Assembly (NCBI GenBank): GCA_016713985.1
Contig: JADJOD010000007.1
Span: 1-64,000, forward strand
Length of the DNA stretch: 64,000 nt
Direction: 5' to 3'
Source: Lewinellaceae bacterium
GTDB taxonomy: Bacteria > Bacteroidota > Bacteroidia > Chitinophagales > Saprospiraceae
The first letter of the stretch is position 1, and each line of letters begins with the position of its first letter. The notes beneath the pieces are model-generated. The model ran no database searches. It saw nothing but the letters and a program-made list of their open reading frames with translations, and had not been told where the DNA came from. Shown here in pieces: positions 55,405 to 63,517 of the stretch. The translations under genes were made by a program, and so were the position numbers.

Positions 55405-56706
55405 ATGACAATACAATTCGATCACACCCCCGCTAAAAAATTCATCGGGGATCACGAAATAGCCGCCATGGAACCCCAGGTTGCCGCTGCCGCCAGATTG
55501 CTGGAAAACCGCAGCGGCCCGGGCAGCGATTATTTGGGCTGGCTCGACCTGCCGCTGAAATACGACCGCGCGGAATTCAAACGGATCAAAGCTGCGGCAA
55601 AAAAAATCCGGAAACAAAGTGAAGTATTGGTCGTGATCGGCATCGGAGGCTCCTACCTCGGCGCCAAAGCCGCCATTGAATTTTGCACCCCAACCCCTCC
55701 CCTGCCCCAACGCGGTGGCCGGAAAAAACACTTCGACGTCGTATTTGCCGGCACCAACCTCAGCGCGCCTTATCACGCACGGATCCTGCAGGCCATCGGC
55801 GACCGCGATTTTTCCATCAACGTCATTTCCAAATCGGGCACCACCACCGAACCCGCCGTGGCTTTTCGCCTGTTCCGCCAGCAACTGGAAGAAAAATACG
55901 GCCGGCAAGGCGCCCGTGAACGCATCTACGCCACTACCGATCCCGCCCGTGGCGCTTTAAAAACCCTTGCCACACAGGAAGGTTATGAAACATTTGTGGT
56001 GCCGGACGACGTGGGCGGCCGTTTTTCCGTGCTGACCGCCGTGGGCCTGCTGCCCGTCGCCGCCGCCGGAATCGACATCGACGCCCTGATGCGCGGCGCG
56101 GCAGACCGTGCAAAAGCGTACAAAAAACCGTTTGCTTCCAACGACTGTTACCAGTACGCAGCCATTCGCAACGTGCTGAATCGCAAGGGAAAAGACATCG
56201 AACTCATGGTCAATTACGAGCCGCGCTGTCACTACGTCGCCGAATGGTGGAAACAACTGTACGGAGAAAGTGAAGGCAAAGACGGCAAAGGTATTTTTCC
56301 GGCATCCGTCGATTTCACCTCCGACCTGCACTCGATGGGGCAATATATTCAGGATGGTCGCCGCAGCTTGTTCGAGACGGTGCTGGAAATTGAAAGTCCC
56401 GAAACGGATTTCAACCTGTTCAAAACCTCCGACGACCTCGACGGGCTGAACTACTTAGCCGGCAAATCGCTCGATTTTATCAATAAAAAAGCCGCAGAAG
56501 GCACCCGGATGGCGCACACGGACGGCGGCGTCCCCAACCTCGTGATCCGTATTCCGGAAGCGACGCCTTATTATCTCGGGCAGTTGTTTTTCTTTTTTGA
56601 AAAAGCCTGCGCGGTGAGCGGTTACCTGCTGGGAGTCAATCCTTTCGATCAGCCGGGTGTGGAGGCGTATAAAAAGAACATGTTTGCCCTACTGGGAAAA
56701 AAGTAA
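55405..56706 (+). CDS. pgi: Glucose-6-phosphate isomerase
   Basis: A 433-residue enzyme of the classical PGI family, converting glucose-6-P to fructose-6-P in glycolysis and gluconeogenesis. The ATG at 55405 is chosen; the frame to 55315 is spacer. Motifs are VVIGIGGSYLGAKAAIEF, ISKSGTTTEPAVAFRLFR, DDVGGRFSVLTAVGLLP and FTSDLHSMGQYIQDG, plus the late FFEKACAVSGYLLGVNPFDQ. The length (430-450 residues) fits the shorter Gram-positive/Bacteroidota type. A small in-frame insert with Pro-rich text (CTPTPPLPQRGG, after AAIEF) looks like a spacer repeat gained in the gene. It is 98 bases after the PGI/PMI gene. Confidence 0.95.
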   Translation: MTIQFDHTPAKKFIGDHEIAAMEPQVAAAARLLENRSGPGSDYLGWLDLPLKYDRAEFKRIKAAAKKIRKQSEVLVVIGIGGSYLGAKAAIEFCTPTPPLPQRGGRKKHFDVVFAGTNLSAPYHARILQAIGDRDFSINVISKSGTTTEPAVAFRLFRQQLEEKYGRQGARERIYATTDPARGALKTLATQEGYETFVVPDDVGGRFSVLTAVGLLPVAAAGIDIDALMRGAADRAKAYKKPFASNDCYQYAAIRNVLNRKGKDIELMVNYEPRCHYVAEWWKQLYGESEGKDGKGIFPASVDFTSDLHSMGQYIQDGRRSLFETVLEIESPETDFNLFKTSDDLDGLNYLAGKSLDFINKKAAEGTRMAHTDGGVPNLVIRIPEATPYYLGQLFFFFEKACAVSGYLLGVNPFDQPGVEAYKKNMFALLGKK

Positions 56707-56711
56707 CCCGT

Positions 56712-58271
56712 TTATTGGTATCGAACATACGCGCTCGTATCCGTTAAATGAAAATAACGGGCCGGTAATTCGTCAAAGGTATAATTCCGGAATTCACCCA
56801 AAAACAACCGCGGGCGGGTAAACAGGCTGTCAAAACGTTCGGGCGCCTCGTCGACCACGATACAACGCGCGCTGTCGGGGTGCTCCAGCGCGGAAAGCAT
56901 CAAAAATTCGGTGGGGGTGCCCCAGGAAAGGATCAACTTGTCCATCAGAACCTGTTTTTCCGACAAAATGAGTTTCCGGTGCGGCAGGTTCGCCGTTTTT
57001 TTCAGGAAAGAACGCTCCCACGCCATCCGCTCCGTCCAGGAACGATGTGTGGTATAAATATGGCCGATCCGGAGGAAAATCATGGCTCCCAGGATGGCGA
57101 TCATCCATCCCGTAGCGCGAACTTCAGTTCGCATGGACTTGTCGGCGCGAACTTCAGTTCGCATGGACTTGTCGGCGCGAACTTCAGTTCGCATGGACTT
57201 GTCGGCGCGAACTTCAGTTCGCATGGACTTGTCGGCGCGAACTGAAGTTCGCGCTACTGCCGGCAGCACCTCAAACACCAGCGGCACGGCTGCAAACACC
57301 GACAGCGGCAGATAAAGGTTTTCTAAGTAAAACTGGTTGTCACCCCGGTGAAACGGCACGTTCACCAGCAGCACAAAACCCGCCGGGAACAACATACAAA
57401 GCCCGGTTTTCCAGTAGTTTTTCTTTCGGAGATAAAAAACGGTATTCAGCAGCACGACGGCCGGCAGCAGGTAATAATCGTGTACACACCAGCGCAAAAA
57501 GTCCCTATTACTTTGAATATCAAACCAATGTGGCCACATTTCGCCGAATGCCTTCGCCCGTTCGAGCGACATCGTATCGTACCAGTCCGGTTTTAATACC
57601 TTGTATTTGACAAACAGGATTGCCATAAAATACCCAGGGCCAGCAGGTACAGCGCCCGGAACCCTCGTGGAGCAGTGTTTCCCAGCCAGAAGAACACACT
57701 GCAAAAAAGCATGGCATACAATACCAGCGGGTGGAAATAAAACGCCGTCACTAATGCGCCGGCCAGCAGCGGAAATTCCCACCAGCGCAGCGCGTGAATG
57801 TCGCCTTTGGCGTGCAACCAGGCCAGCACCAGCACCAGGAAAGCGAGGCCTGCGGCATTTCCGACAACCAGTAAAACGTGTGGGTGGTCATCAAAGTAGA
57901 CAGCAACAGGAGCACCAAACCCCATTGCCACTGTTGCAACCAACGCGTAACCAGCAGAAATACAACATAATAGTAGATAACATGCCCCAGCGAATAACTC
58001 AACAAAACCCCTTCAGCGGCAGACCCAGTGCCTTGAGCCATCCAGGGAAAACCTGCGTACAAGCCGCCCCGAACCGCCCGCTTTGAATTTGTAAAGTGCC
58101 TTCCCGAAGGATGTGGAACGTCTGGAACGACATGTCCATAAAAGTCATACGCTCCTGGTAAAATACGCCGGCCAGCACCGCAAGTGCAGCGTAAACCGCC
58201 GTCCCGAGCCGGAAAACGGCGCGGTGGTCGATAGAGGACGGCGGGTGATGGGCAGTTGCGATCTCCGGCAT
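56712..58271 (-). pseudogene. Polytopic membrane protein broken by three frameshifts
   Basis: Four consecutive frames read as one ~520-residue membrane protein starting MPEIATAHH at 58271. It shows about ten TM segments (GTAVYAALAVLAGVFYQERM, LGHVIYYYVVFLLVTRWLQQ, HPLVLYAMLFCSVFFWLGN, VHDYYLLPAVVLLNTVFYL) and ends in a hydrophilic domain (LILSWGTPTEFLMLSALEHP, DTSAYVRYQ). Each break is cured by one extra base: in the C-run 58008-58011, near 57868-57876, and in the A-run 57627-57630. The layout resembles glycosyltransferase-C-like or other uncharacterised membrane proteins; no family is certain. A five-copy palindromic repeat at 57112-57257 lies in frame and codes for repeated RADKSMRTEV decapeptides in one loop. 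Confidence 0.7.
57112..57257. repeat. In-frame palindromic array with 21-bp terminal inverted repeats
   Basis: GCGAACTTCAGTTCGC copies at 57117, 57147, 57177 and 57207 are followed by GCGAACTGAAGTTCGC at 57237; the period is 30 bp. The outer 21 bases (57112-57132 and 57237-57257, beginning GTAGCGCGAAC) are exact inverted repeats. The array lies within the broken membrane-protein gene and keeps its frame. Confidence 0.92.
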
Positions 58272-58286
58272 GGCGCCAAAGGTAAT

Positions 58287-58302
58287 GCGAACTTCAGTTC
58301 GC
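58287..58302. repeat. Single GCGAACTTCAGTTCGC palindrome
   Basis: An isolated copy of the family lies 15 bases upstream of the putative start codon of the broken membrane-protein gene. Confidence 0.85.
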
Positions 58303-58449
58303 GCCGCCCCGGTGGACCTGGTTTTGACAGGATAAACATGATTTACAGGTTCAGGGCGCCTGTTTGCAGCGAACAGGGGTAGAGTCAAAAGTCAGAGGTA
58401 CTTTATTTTGGTTTTAAACGGGGAATATAATTTTGAATCGCGGCCGAAC

Positions 58450-58484
58450 CAGACATTCCAGGTTTTGAAAACCTGGAATGTCTG
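58450..58484. repeat. 35-bp near-perfect palindrome
   Basis: Arms CAGACATTCCAGGTTTT and AAAACCTGGAATGTCTG (17 bp each) surround a single central G. The form resembles dispersed intergenic palindromes of Bacteroidota. Confidence 0.75.
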
Positions 58485-58594
58485 CGCATCATCCGAATAA
58501 AATTTCTCCCAATACACGACAATAAACAGCCGGTGGTGTGCTGACTTAACTCGCCAGTGATGGGCTGACTTAACTCGCAAGTGATAACTCGCAA

Positions 58595-58625
58595 GTGATG
58601 GGCTGACTGCCAGTCAGCCCATCAC
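58595..58625. repeat. Hairpin with 14-bp arms
   Basis: GTGATGGGCTGACT pairs with AGTCAGCCCATCAC around a 3-base loop. Partial direct copies of the left arm (GTGATGGGCTGACTTAACTC) precede it at about 58556-58576. Confidence 0.7.
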
Positions 58626-58737
58626 TATAGCGCATCCCGTTTTTACGTCCCGCTTCCATCCGTTTACGTTGTTTACCCACCCGTTTGGGTCATTTATCAC
58701 AATTTTTAGGTCTTGAATCCGAGCGTTTAGGTGAGCA

Positions 58738-58812
58738 GACGTAAAATTTTACGTCCACGACCTAAAACTTTAGGTTCCAGGCCTAAAACTTTGGGTCCGG
58801 AACCTAAAAACA
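58738..58812. repeat. Tandem cluster of ~21-bp degenerate palindromes
   Basis: Successive elements GACGTAAAATTTTACGTC, ACCTAAAACTTTAGGT and GCCTAAAACTTTGGGT, then AACCTAAAAAC, recur about every 21 bases. The first two are perfect or nearly perfect palindromes. They could be operator-like sites or a degenerated repeat. Confidence 0.55.
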
Positions 58813-59142
58813 TCTCAAAACAACGTAATCGTTTGGGTCGGGAAAGCGGCCGTTGGAGGGGAGTGTTTTAGTGTTTTAGTGTTTGGGTGTTTTAGTATTC
58901 ACGCCATTTATGGGGCGCCATGATGTTTTAAAAATCCGTTCCAATCCGTGCAATCCGTTGCATCCGTTTTCCCATCCTGTTTATACTGCGGGTCACAACC
59001 TGGGTTAATCAGGTCAGTCGACAGGAACAATTACTATTTTTCCAATCTTTCCGTCGTAATCTGTCCGCAGAACTTTAAGTCGGACACAAACCCTGAAACC
59101 CTTAAACCCCCGAAACCTTTAAAACCCTGAACCCTGAACCCC

Positions 59143-60321
59143 TTAAACCCGCTCGATCACAATCGCCGTTGCGCCGCCGCCGCCGTTACAGATCGCGGCA
59201 AGGCCTAATTTTCCACCTTTGTGGTGTAAGACGTTGTTCAGCGTAGTCACGATACGGGCGCCCGAGGCGCCGAGCGGGTGGCCGAGTGATACGGCGCCGC
59301 CGAAGGCGTTGGTTTGTTCGTGATTGATCTCCATGACCTGTTCGAAGGCCAGCGTCACGACAGCGAAGGCTTCGTTGACTTCAAAAAAATCGATGTCGTT
59401 TTTGGAAACACCCGCCATTTTCAGCGCCTTGGGGGCCGCTATGGTCGGGGTGGTGGTGAACCACTCGGGTTCTTGTTCGGCGTCGGCAAAACCGCGGATT
59501 TTGGCGACGGGTTGGAGGCCAAGGCGTTTGACCGCGGCTTCGCTGGCAAGGATGAGCGCTGCGGCGCCGTCGTTGATGGTGCTGGCGTTGGCGGCGGTCA
59601 CGGTGCCGTCGGGTGAAAATGCAGGGCGAAGTCCGGGAATTTTATCGAACATAACCTTTTTAAATTCCTCGTCTTCCAGTATTTGCAAGGGGTCGCCTTT
59701 TTTTTGTGCGATATGTACGGGCACAATTTCCGATCCAAAAAAACCGGCTTCGGTGGCTGCAGCGGCGCGTTTGTAGGAATCGATGGCGAAGGCATCCTGC
59801 GCTTCCCGGCTGATGTGGTATTTCGCGGCGGTGGCGTCGGCGCAAAAACCCATCGCTTTTTGGTTGTACACGTCCGTCAGGCCGTCTTTGGCTAAGCCGT
59901 CCACCATTTCGGCGTTGCCGTACTTGTAGCCCCAGCGCGCGTTGGGCAGGTAATACGGGATTTGCGACATATTCTCCATACCGCCGGCCACCACGATGTC
60001 ATTGATACCCAGCATAATACTTTGGGCGCCCAGGGTAATGGCTTTCATGCCGGAAGCGCACACTTTATTGATCGTGGTGCAGGGCACGTTATCGGGTAAA
60101 CCCGCAAAACGGGCGGCCTGACGCGCCGGCGCCTGGCCGAGGTTGGCACTGACGACGTTGCCCATCAGTACTTCATTGACCTGGTCGGGTGGCACACCCG
60201 CTTTTTCAAGCGCTCCCTTGATGGCCGTTGCGCCGAGCTGGGTGGCGGAAACGCCGGCCAGCACTCCCCCGAAACTGCCGATCGGCGTACGTACGGCAGA
60301 GATAATATACACTTCTTGCAT
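59143..60321 (-). CDS. Acetyl-CoA acetyltransferase (thiolase)
   Basis: A 392-residue biosynthetic/degradative-type thiolase (AtoB/PhaA/FadA-like), condensing or cleaving acetoacetyl-CoA. It starts MQEVYIISAVRTPIGSFGG. The acylated cysteine is Cys88 in TTINKVCASGMKAI, the covering loop GGMENMSQIPY is present, and the catalytic His and Cys are in GHPLGASGAR and AICNGGGGATAIVIE. The length is standard. A -7-like box on the minus strand (TAATTTTG, 60359-60352) lies 30 bases upstream of the start. No other fatty-acid or ketone-body gene is adjacent. Confidence 0.95.
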   Translation of the reverse strand: MQEVYIISAVRTPIGSFGGVLAGVSATQLGATAIKGALEKAGVPPDQVNEVLMGNVVSANLGQAPARQAARFAGLPDNVPCTTINKVCASGMKAITLGAQSIMLGINDIVVAGGMENMSQIPYYLPNARWGYKYGNAEMVDGLAKDGLTDVYNQKAMGFCADATAAKYHISREAQDAFAIDSYKRAAAATEAGFFGSEIVPVHIAQKKGDPLQILEDEEFKKVMFDKIPGLRPAFSPDGTVTAANASTINDGAAALILASEAAVKRLGLQPVAKIRGFADAEQEPEWFTTTPTIAAPKALKMAGVSKNDIDFFEVNEAFAVVTLAFEQVMEINHEQTNAFGGAVSLGHPLGASGARIVTTLNNVLHHKGGKLGLAAICNGGGGATAIVIERV

Positions 60322-60576
60322 GGTAAAAATTTAGTTAGAACAAAAGCGCGGCAAAATTACATCCATTTTTTGCCAATTCAGATTCAGAACCATGTTTGGC
60401 AAAGGAAGGTTGTAACTTGAAATAATTTTTTAAAAACGGCCACTTGATTGTTTTTGCTCTTGATTTAAAAAAAATGATTTTTTAGTTGTTCTTCTGTTTG
60501 TTGTTATTGTAAAATTTAGTATAACTTTACAATCGAAAATTGCGATTATTATTTGTTAATTTATAATTTATTAAAC

Positions 60577-60893
60577 ATGACTACGCTCAAGAATTTCTCC
60601 CCCGCGAAGCCTACGCAGCCTACATTCTGGGTAGCGTATTCGTCGATGTCCGCGATAATGTCGGGACGGATGCCAAAAAAGTGGACGTACGGCAGGTAAT
60701 TACCCTTCCGTTCAGCGAGCTGGACCAACGTTTTGGAGAATTGCCGGCCAACTGCCCGGTGGTGCTGGTGTCCAATGTTGGCAACAAGGGAAAACAAGCC
60801 GCCCGTTTTTTACTCGAACACGGCTATACCGACGTCGCAAACGTCGACGGCGGCATGAAAGCCTGGGAACAGGAGGGTCTGCCTATTCGGTAA
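60577..60893 (+). CDS. Rhodanese-like domain protein, active-site Cys absent (frame interrupted)
   Basis: An inferred ~106-residue single rhodanese domain. The ATG at 60577 gives MTTLKNFSP. One more C in the run 60599-60603 joins it to REAYAAYILGSVFVDVRDNV. Family features are VDVR, ITLPFSELDQRF, the active-site strand and the closing GYTDVANVDGGMKAWEQEGL. At the position of the catalytic cysteine (…VVLVCRSGNRS… in active enzymes) the sequence reads VVLVSNVGNKGKQAA: Ser replaces Cys and the loop is altered, so persulfide transfer is unlikely. It may bind or regulate rather than catalyse. An intrinsic terminator follows at 60925. Confidence 0.82.
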
Positions 60894-60924
60894 ATCCTGT
60901 ACACGACACAAAACAAACACAACT

Positions 60925-60959
60925 AAAGCCCGCCTGCCACCCGGCAGAGGGCTTTTTTT
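60925..60959 (+). terminator. Intrinsic terminator after the rhodanese gene
   Basis: AAAGCCCGCCTGCC pairs imperfectly with GGCAGAGGGCTT and is followed by seven Ts (60953-60959). It overlaps the stop codon of the convergent hemE. Confidence 0.75.
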
Positions 60960-62007
60960 ATGTCCATTGAAAGCTTTTCACCGTTTCAACAAAAACCCGC
61001 ACACCGTCCAGCGGAGTATCGGGGTATACCCCGTGGCCGAGGTTGGCTATATGCCGCCGGCCAAATTGCCGGATCATTTCCCGGGTTTCCGCTTCGATAA
61101 GCGCCGGGGGAGCGTACAGGCAGCAGGGGTCGAGATTGCCCTGCAATACTTTGGCCTCGCCCGCGCGGGCGCGGGCAAAAGCAGGCGGGGTGTTCCAGTC
61201 GAGCCCGACCACCTCGCAAGGCAGTTCGCCGATATCTTCGAGGGCAAACCAGGCGCCTTTGGCAAACACCGTTTTCGGCGCCTCCGGCAAGGCCTCGCAG
61301 ATTTGACGAAGATAAGGCACGGCAAAGGTTCGATATTGCGCCGGCGGCAATTCACCCGCCCACGAATCGAACAACTGCAACAGGTCTGCGCCCGACGCAA
61401 CCTGTTGGCGCAGGTAGGCAATGGTGGTATCCGTAATTTTTTGCAACAGGTTGTGCGCCAGGGCGGGTTGTGTGTACAACATGCGCCGGGCTTTGGAGAA
61501 CGTTTTGCTTCCGCCACCTTCCAGCATGTACGCAAAGATCGTCCAGGGAGCGCCTGCAAAGCCGATCAGCGGCACACGGCCCGCCAGTTCACGCCGTGTG
61601 ATCCGAAGCGCCTCATACACGTATTCTAAGCGGGCGGCGGCTTCTGCACCTGCCGCCAAACTCGTTACATCGGCCTGATTTTCAATAACTTTTGGGAATC
61701 TCGGGCCTTTTGATTCGATCATTTCATAATCCAGCCCCATCGCTTCCGGGATCACCAGAATATCGGAAAATATGATGGCTGCATCCACGCCGAGTTCATC
61801 TACCGGTTGCAAGGTGGCTTCTGCTGCGGCTTCCGGCGTTTTGACAAATGTTTTAAAATCGGGAAAACCGGCGCGTAAAGCCCGGTATTGGGGCAATATT
61901 CGCCCGGCCTGGCGCATCAGCCAGACAGGAGGGCGTTCGGTCTCTAAGCCGGCGGCGGCGCGTAAAAAAAGCGCGGGGTGGGCTGGAGGGGGGAGTATTT
62001 CGGCCAT
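60958..62007 (-). CDS. hemE: Uroporphyrinogen decarboxylase
   Basis: A 349-residue cytosolic enzyme that removes four acetate carboxyls from uroporphyrinogen III to give coproporphyrinogen III in haem synthesis. The ATG at 62007 (MAEILPPPAHPALFLRAAAG) matches the family length; the frame further upstream to 62100 runs into a terminator. The invariant N-terminal motif is PPVWLMRQAGRILPQYRALR. AAIIFSDILVIPEAMGLDYE, GFAGAPWTIFAYMLEGGGSK, LLQLFDSWAGELPP and GHGVYPDTPLDGVRVFVETV follow. No other hem gene is adjacent. It is convergent with the rhodanese gene. Confidence 0.96.
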   Translation of the reverse strand: MAEILPPPAHPALFLRAAAGLETERPPVWLMRQAGRILPQYRALRAGFPDFKTFVKTPEAAAEATLQPVDELGVDAAIIFSDILVIPEAMGLDYEMIESKGPRFPKVIENQADVTSLAAGAEAAARLEYVYEALRITRRELAGRVPLIGFAGAPWTIFAYMLEGGGSKTFSKARRMLYTQPALAHNLLQKITDTTIAYLRQQVASGADLLQLFDSWAGELPPAQYRTFAVPYLRQICEALPEAPKTVFAKGAWFALEDIGELPCEVVGLDWNTPPAFARARAGEAKVLQGNLDPCCLYAPPALIEAETREMIRQFGRRHIANLGHGVYPDTPLDGVRVFVETVKSFQWT

Positions 62008-62058
62008 TTTGATGTTTTGTTGTGCGGCAAAGGTAACACGTAGAGGCGGCGGCGGCGT

Positions 62059-62092
62059 AAAAAAACCTCCCGCGTTTCGAAAAACGGGGAGG
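62059..62092 (-). terminator. Intrinsic terminator after the choice-of-anchor V gene
   Basis: On the minus strand CCTCCCCGTTT pairs with AAACGCGGGAGG around a short TTCG-containing loop and is followed by seven Ts. It separates the surface-protein gene from hemE. Confidence 0.75.
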
Positions 62093-62187
62093 CTCAACAA
62101 GCAAAGGTTTGGATTAATATACTCTGTGTAGTTGAACGGAAATCTTTTCCGTCCGGATGTTTCATGCTCAGGATGTTCCGAAGAAAA

Positions 62188-62985
62188 TTATTCAACTATG
62201 AATTTTTTCACCAGCAATTTGCCGTCCGATTCTATTCGCGCGAAGAGTATTCCTTTTCCCAATCCGCTGATATCGAGTTGGTTGTTTTGAACAAGTGTGG
62301 TTTGAACAATCACTTTCCCTTGCGGGTCGAACACCGTAAGCCGGCCGGCGGCGCCTTTCAACAGGTCGATATGCAAAAAATCTTTCACCGCACTCGGATA
62401 CACGTTGGCCAGGCCGGCGTCGCCGGGTTCGTGCGAGGCGACTGTGGGCAACAAAACAACACTTTTGGTGGCGATCAATACGTTGTCGCCGGTATTTTTT
62501 CCATTGCCGTTGGCTGCGAGGCTCACAAAATAAAAGGTGGCCGTGTTGCCGGTAATCGAGGCGGGCGCTTTCCAGGTAAAAGACCAGGATATGCTGCCGT
62601 TGCTCAGGTTTTTGGGCGTTGATTGCCGAACATACTGCCGGCCGCCGGCAGTGCCCAGAGAGGTGCCGGAGCCGGTACTCAGGGTTCCACACTTGGCGTT
62701 GCTGTTGTCTAAACAGGTCAGTTCAAATCCCGCGCGGATCGCATTGCTCGTATTGGTCAGGTTTACGGTATAGGATTGGTTGGCAACGATGGTATCCGGC
62801 ACGCCGCTGATCGTTACGGAGCCCGTGTATGTGCCTCCGCTGTGGCAGCCCGAAGCGCCGCAGGTTGTTTCACCGGGAGCGCCTGTGCGGGCGGTGGGCG
62901 GGTTATTGGGATCCCGCATGGAGCCGGTTAATACGTACCAGATGACAAAAAGTGAAAAAGAAACGCTTAAAGATTTGATTTTCAT
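62188..62985 (-). CDS. T9SS protein with choice-of-anchor V domain and CX4CH motif
   Basis: A 265-residue secreted protein. The ATG at 62985 opens a signal peptide (MKIKSLSVSFSLFVIWYVLT). The mature N-terminus carries PTARTGAPGETTCGASGCHS, a CX4CH motif that could bind haem c or metal. A beta-sandwich of the choice-of-anchor V type follows (SVTISGVPDTIVANQSYTVN, RAGFELTCLDNSNAKCGTLS, ISWSFTWKAPASITGNTATF). The last 75 residues (ANVYPSAVKDFLHIDLLKGA, GKGILFARIESDGKLLVKKF) form a T9SS type A sorting domain. Upstream on the same strand lie a second CX4CH lipoprotein and a His-rich lipoprotein, suggesting one surface cluster. Confidence 0.88.
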   Translation of the reverse strand: MKIKSLSVSFSLFVIWYVLTGSMRDPNNPPTARTGAPGETTCGASGCHSGGTYTGSVTISGVPDTIVANQSYTVNLTNTSNAIRAGFELTCLDNSNAKCGTLSTGSGTSLGTAGGRQYVRQSTPKNLSNGSISWSFTWKAPASITGNTATFYFVSLAANGNGKNTGDNVLIATKSVVLLPTVASHEPGDAGLANVYPSAVKDFLHIDLLKGAAGRLTVFDPQGKVIVQTTLVQNNQLDISGLGKGILFARIESDGKLLVKKFIVE

Positions 62986-63016
62986 TGAATTATTTTGTTT
63001 TGTCTGTAAATAATCC

Positions 63017-63400
63017 CTATTGCTGATACCCGTTTTTGGCCCAACAATCGATTTTTTGAATGATCGCGTCACTCAACTGGGCGCTGCCATCCGGCATGGG
63101 TTTGCAACCCGATCCGTGGTGAATACTGCACAGGCAATTGGTGTTTTGAAAGGCGGATTTGGATGACGCGAAGGTGGTCAGATTGATATTTTCAGACTGG
63201 GTCAGGGCATCGTGACAGCCGGAAGTGGCGCATTGTGCGTCCAGAATGGCTTTAATGCTGTTGGTGTAGGTATTCGCCGAAGCATCGATTCCGGTACAAT
63301 CGGCTTGTTCCGGGTAGTCCGTCGAATTGTCTTTTGCGCAATTGCCCAGCAAAGCAATCAGCGTTATTATCAGGCTGAATTTTAAAAAATTTCTTTTCAC
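63017..63400 (-). CDS. Putative lipoprotein with CX4CH (haem c-like) motif
   Basis: A 127-residue lipoprotein: a short signal ends at GNCAKDN (Cys about residue 21). The mature part holds IKAILDAQCATSGCHDALTQ, a CX4CH motif with the usual helix before it, then KSAFQNTNCLCSIHHGSGCK and a C-terminal segment PDGSAQLSDAIIQKIDCWAKNG. The pattern resembles small c-type cytochrome-like or 'planctomycete-type' cytochrome C proteins of Bacteroidota, with DAIIQKI-W-NG as the usual closing helix. Whether haem is attached is not known. It lies 31 bases upstream of the choice-of-anchor V gene, which shares the SGCH motif, so the two are probably cotranscribed. Confidence 0.78.
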   Translation of the reverse strand: MKRNFLKFSLIITLIALLGNCAKDNSTDYPEQADCTGIDASANTYTNSIKAILDAQCATSGCHDALTQSENINLTTFASSKSAFQNTNCLCSIHHGSGCKPMPDGSAQLSDAIIQKIDCWAKNGYQQ

Positions 63401-63517
63401 AGTGAATTGATTAAGCAGGTGAGGAATTTGTTTTTAAAAAGCGCCTCCCGACCATTTCTGACCGGGAGACGTATACTATGCTTATGGTAAAAAAAACTCA
63501 AAAACGCCGGGCGCGAT

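Larger units (their letters stand above)
58303..59142. other. Gene-free region rich in palindromes and short repeats
   Basis: About 840 bases without a credible gene. They contain a 35-bp palindrome, a 31-bp hairpin, a cluster of CCTAAAACTTTAGG-type elements, a TGTTTTAG-like microsatellite near 58863-58895 and AACCCT-like low-complexity DNA before the thiolase stop. Each main element is listed separately. Confidence 0.7.
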
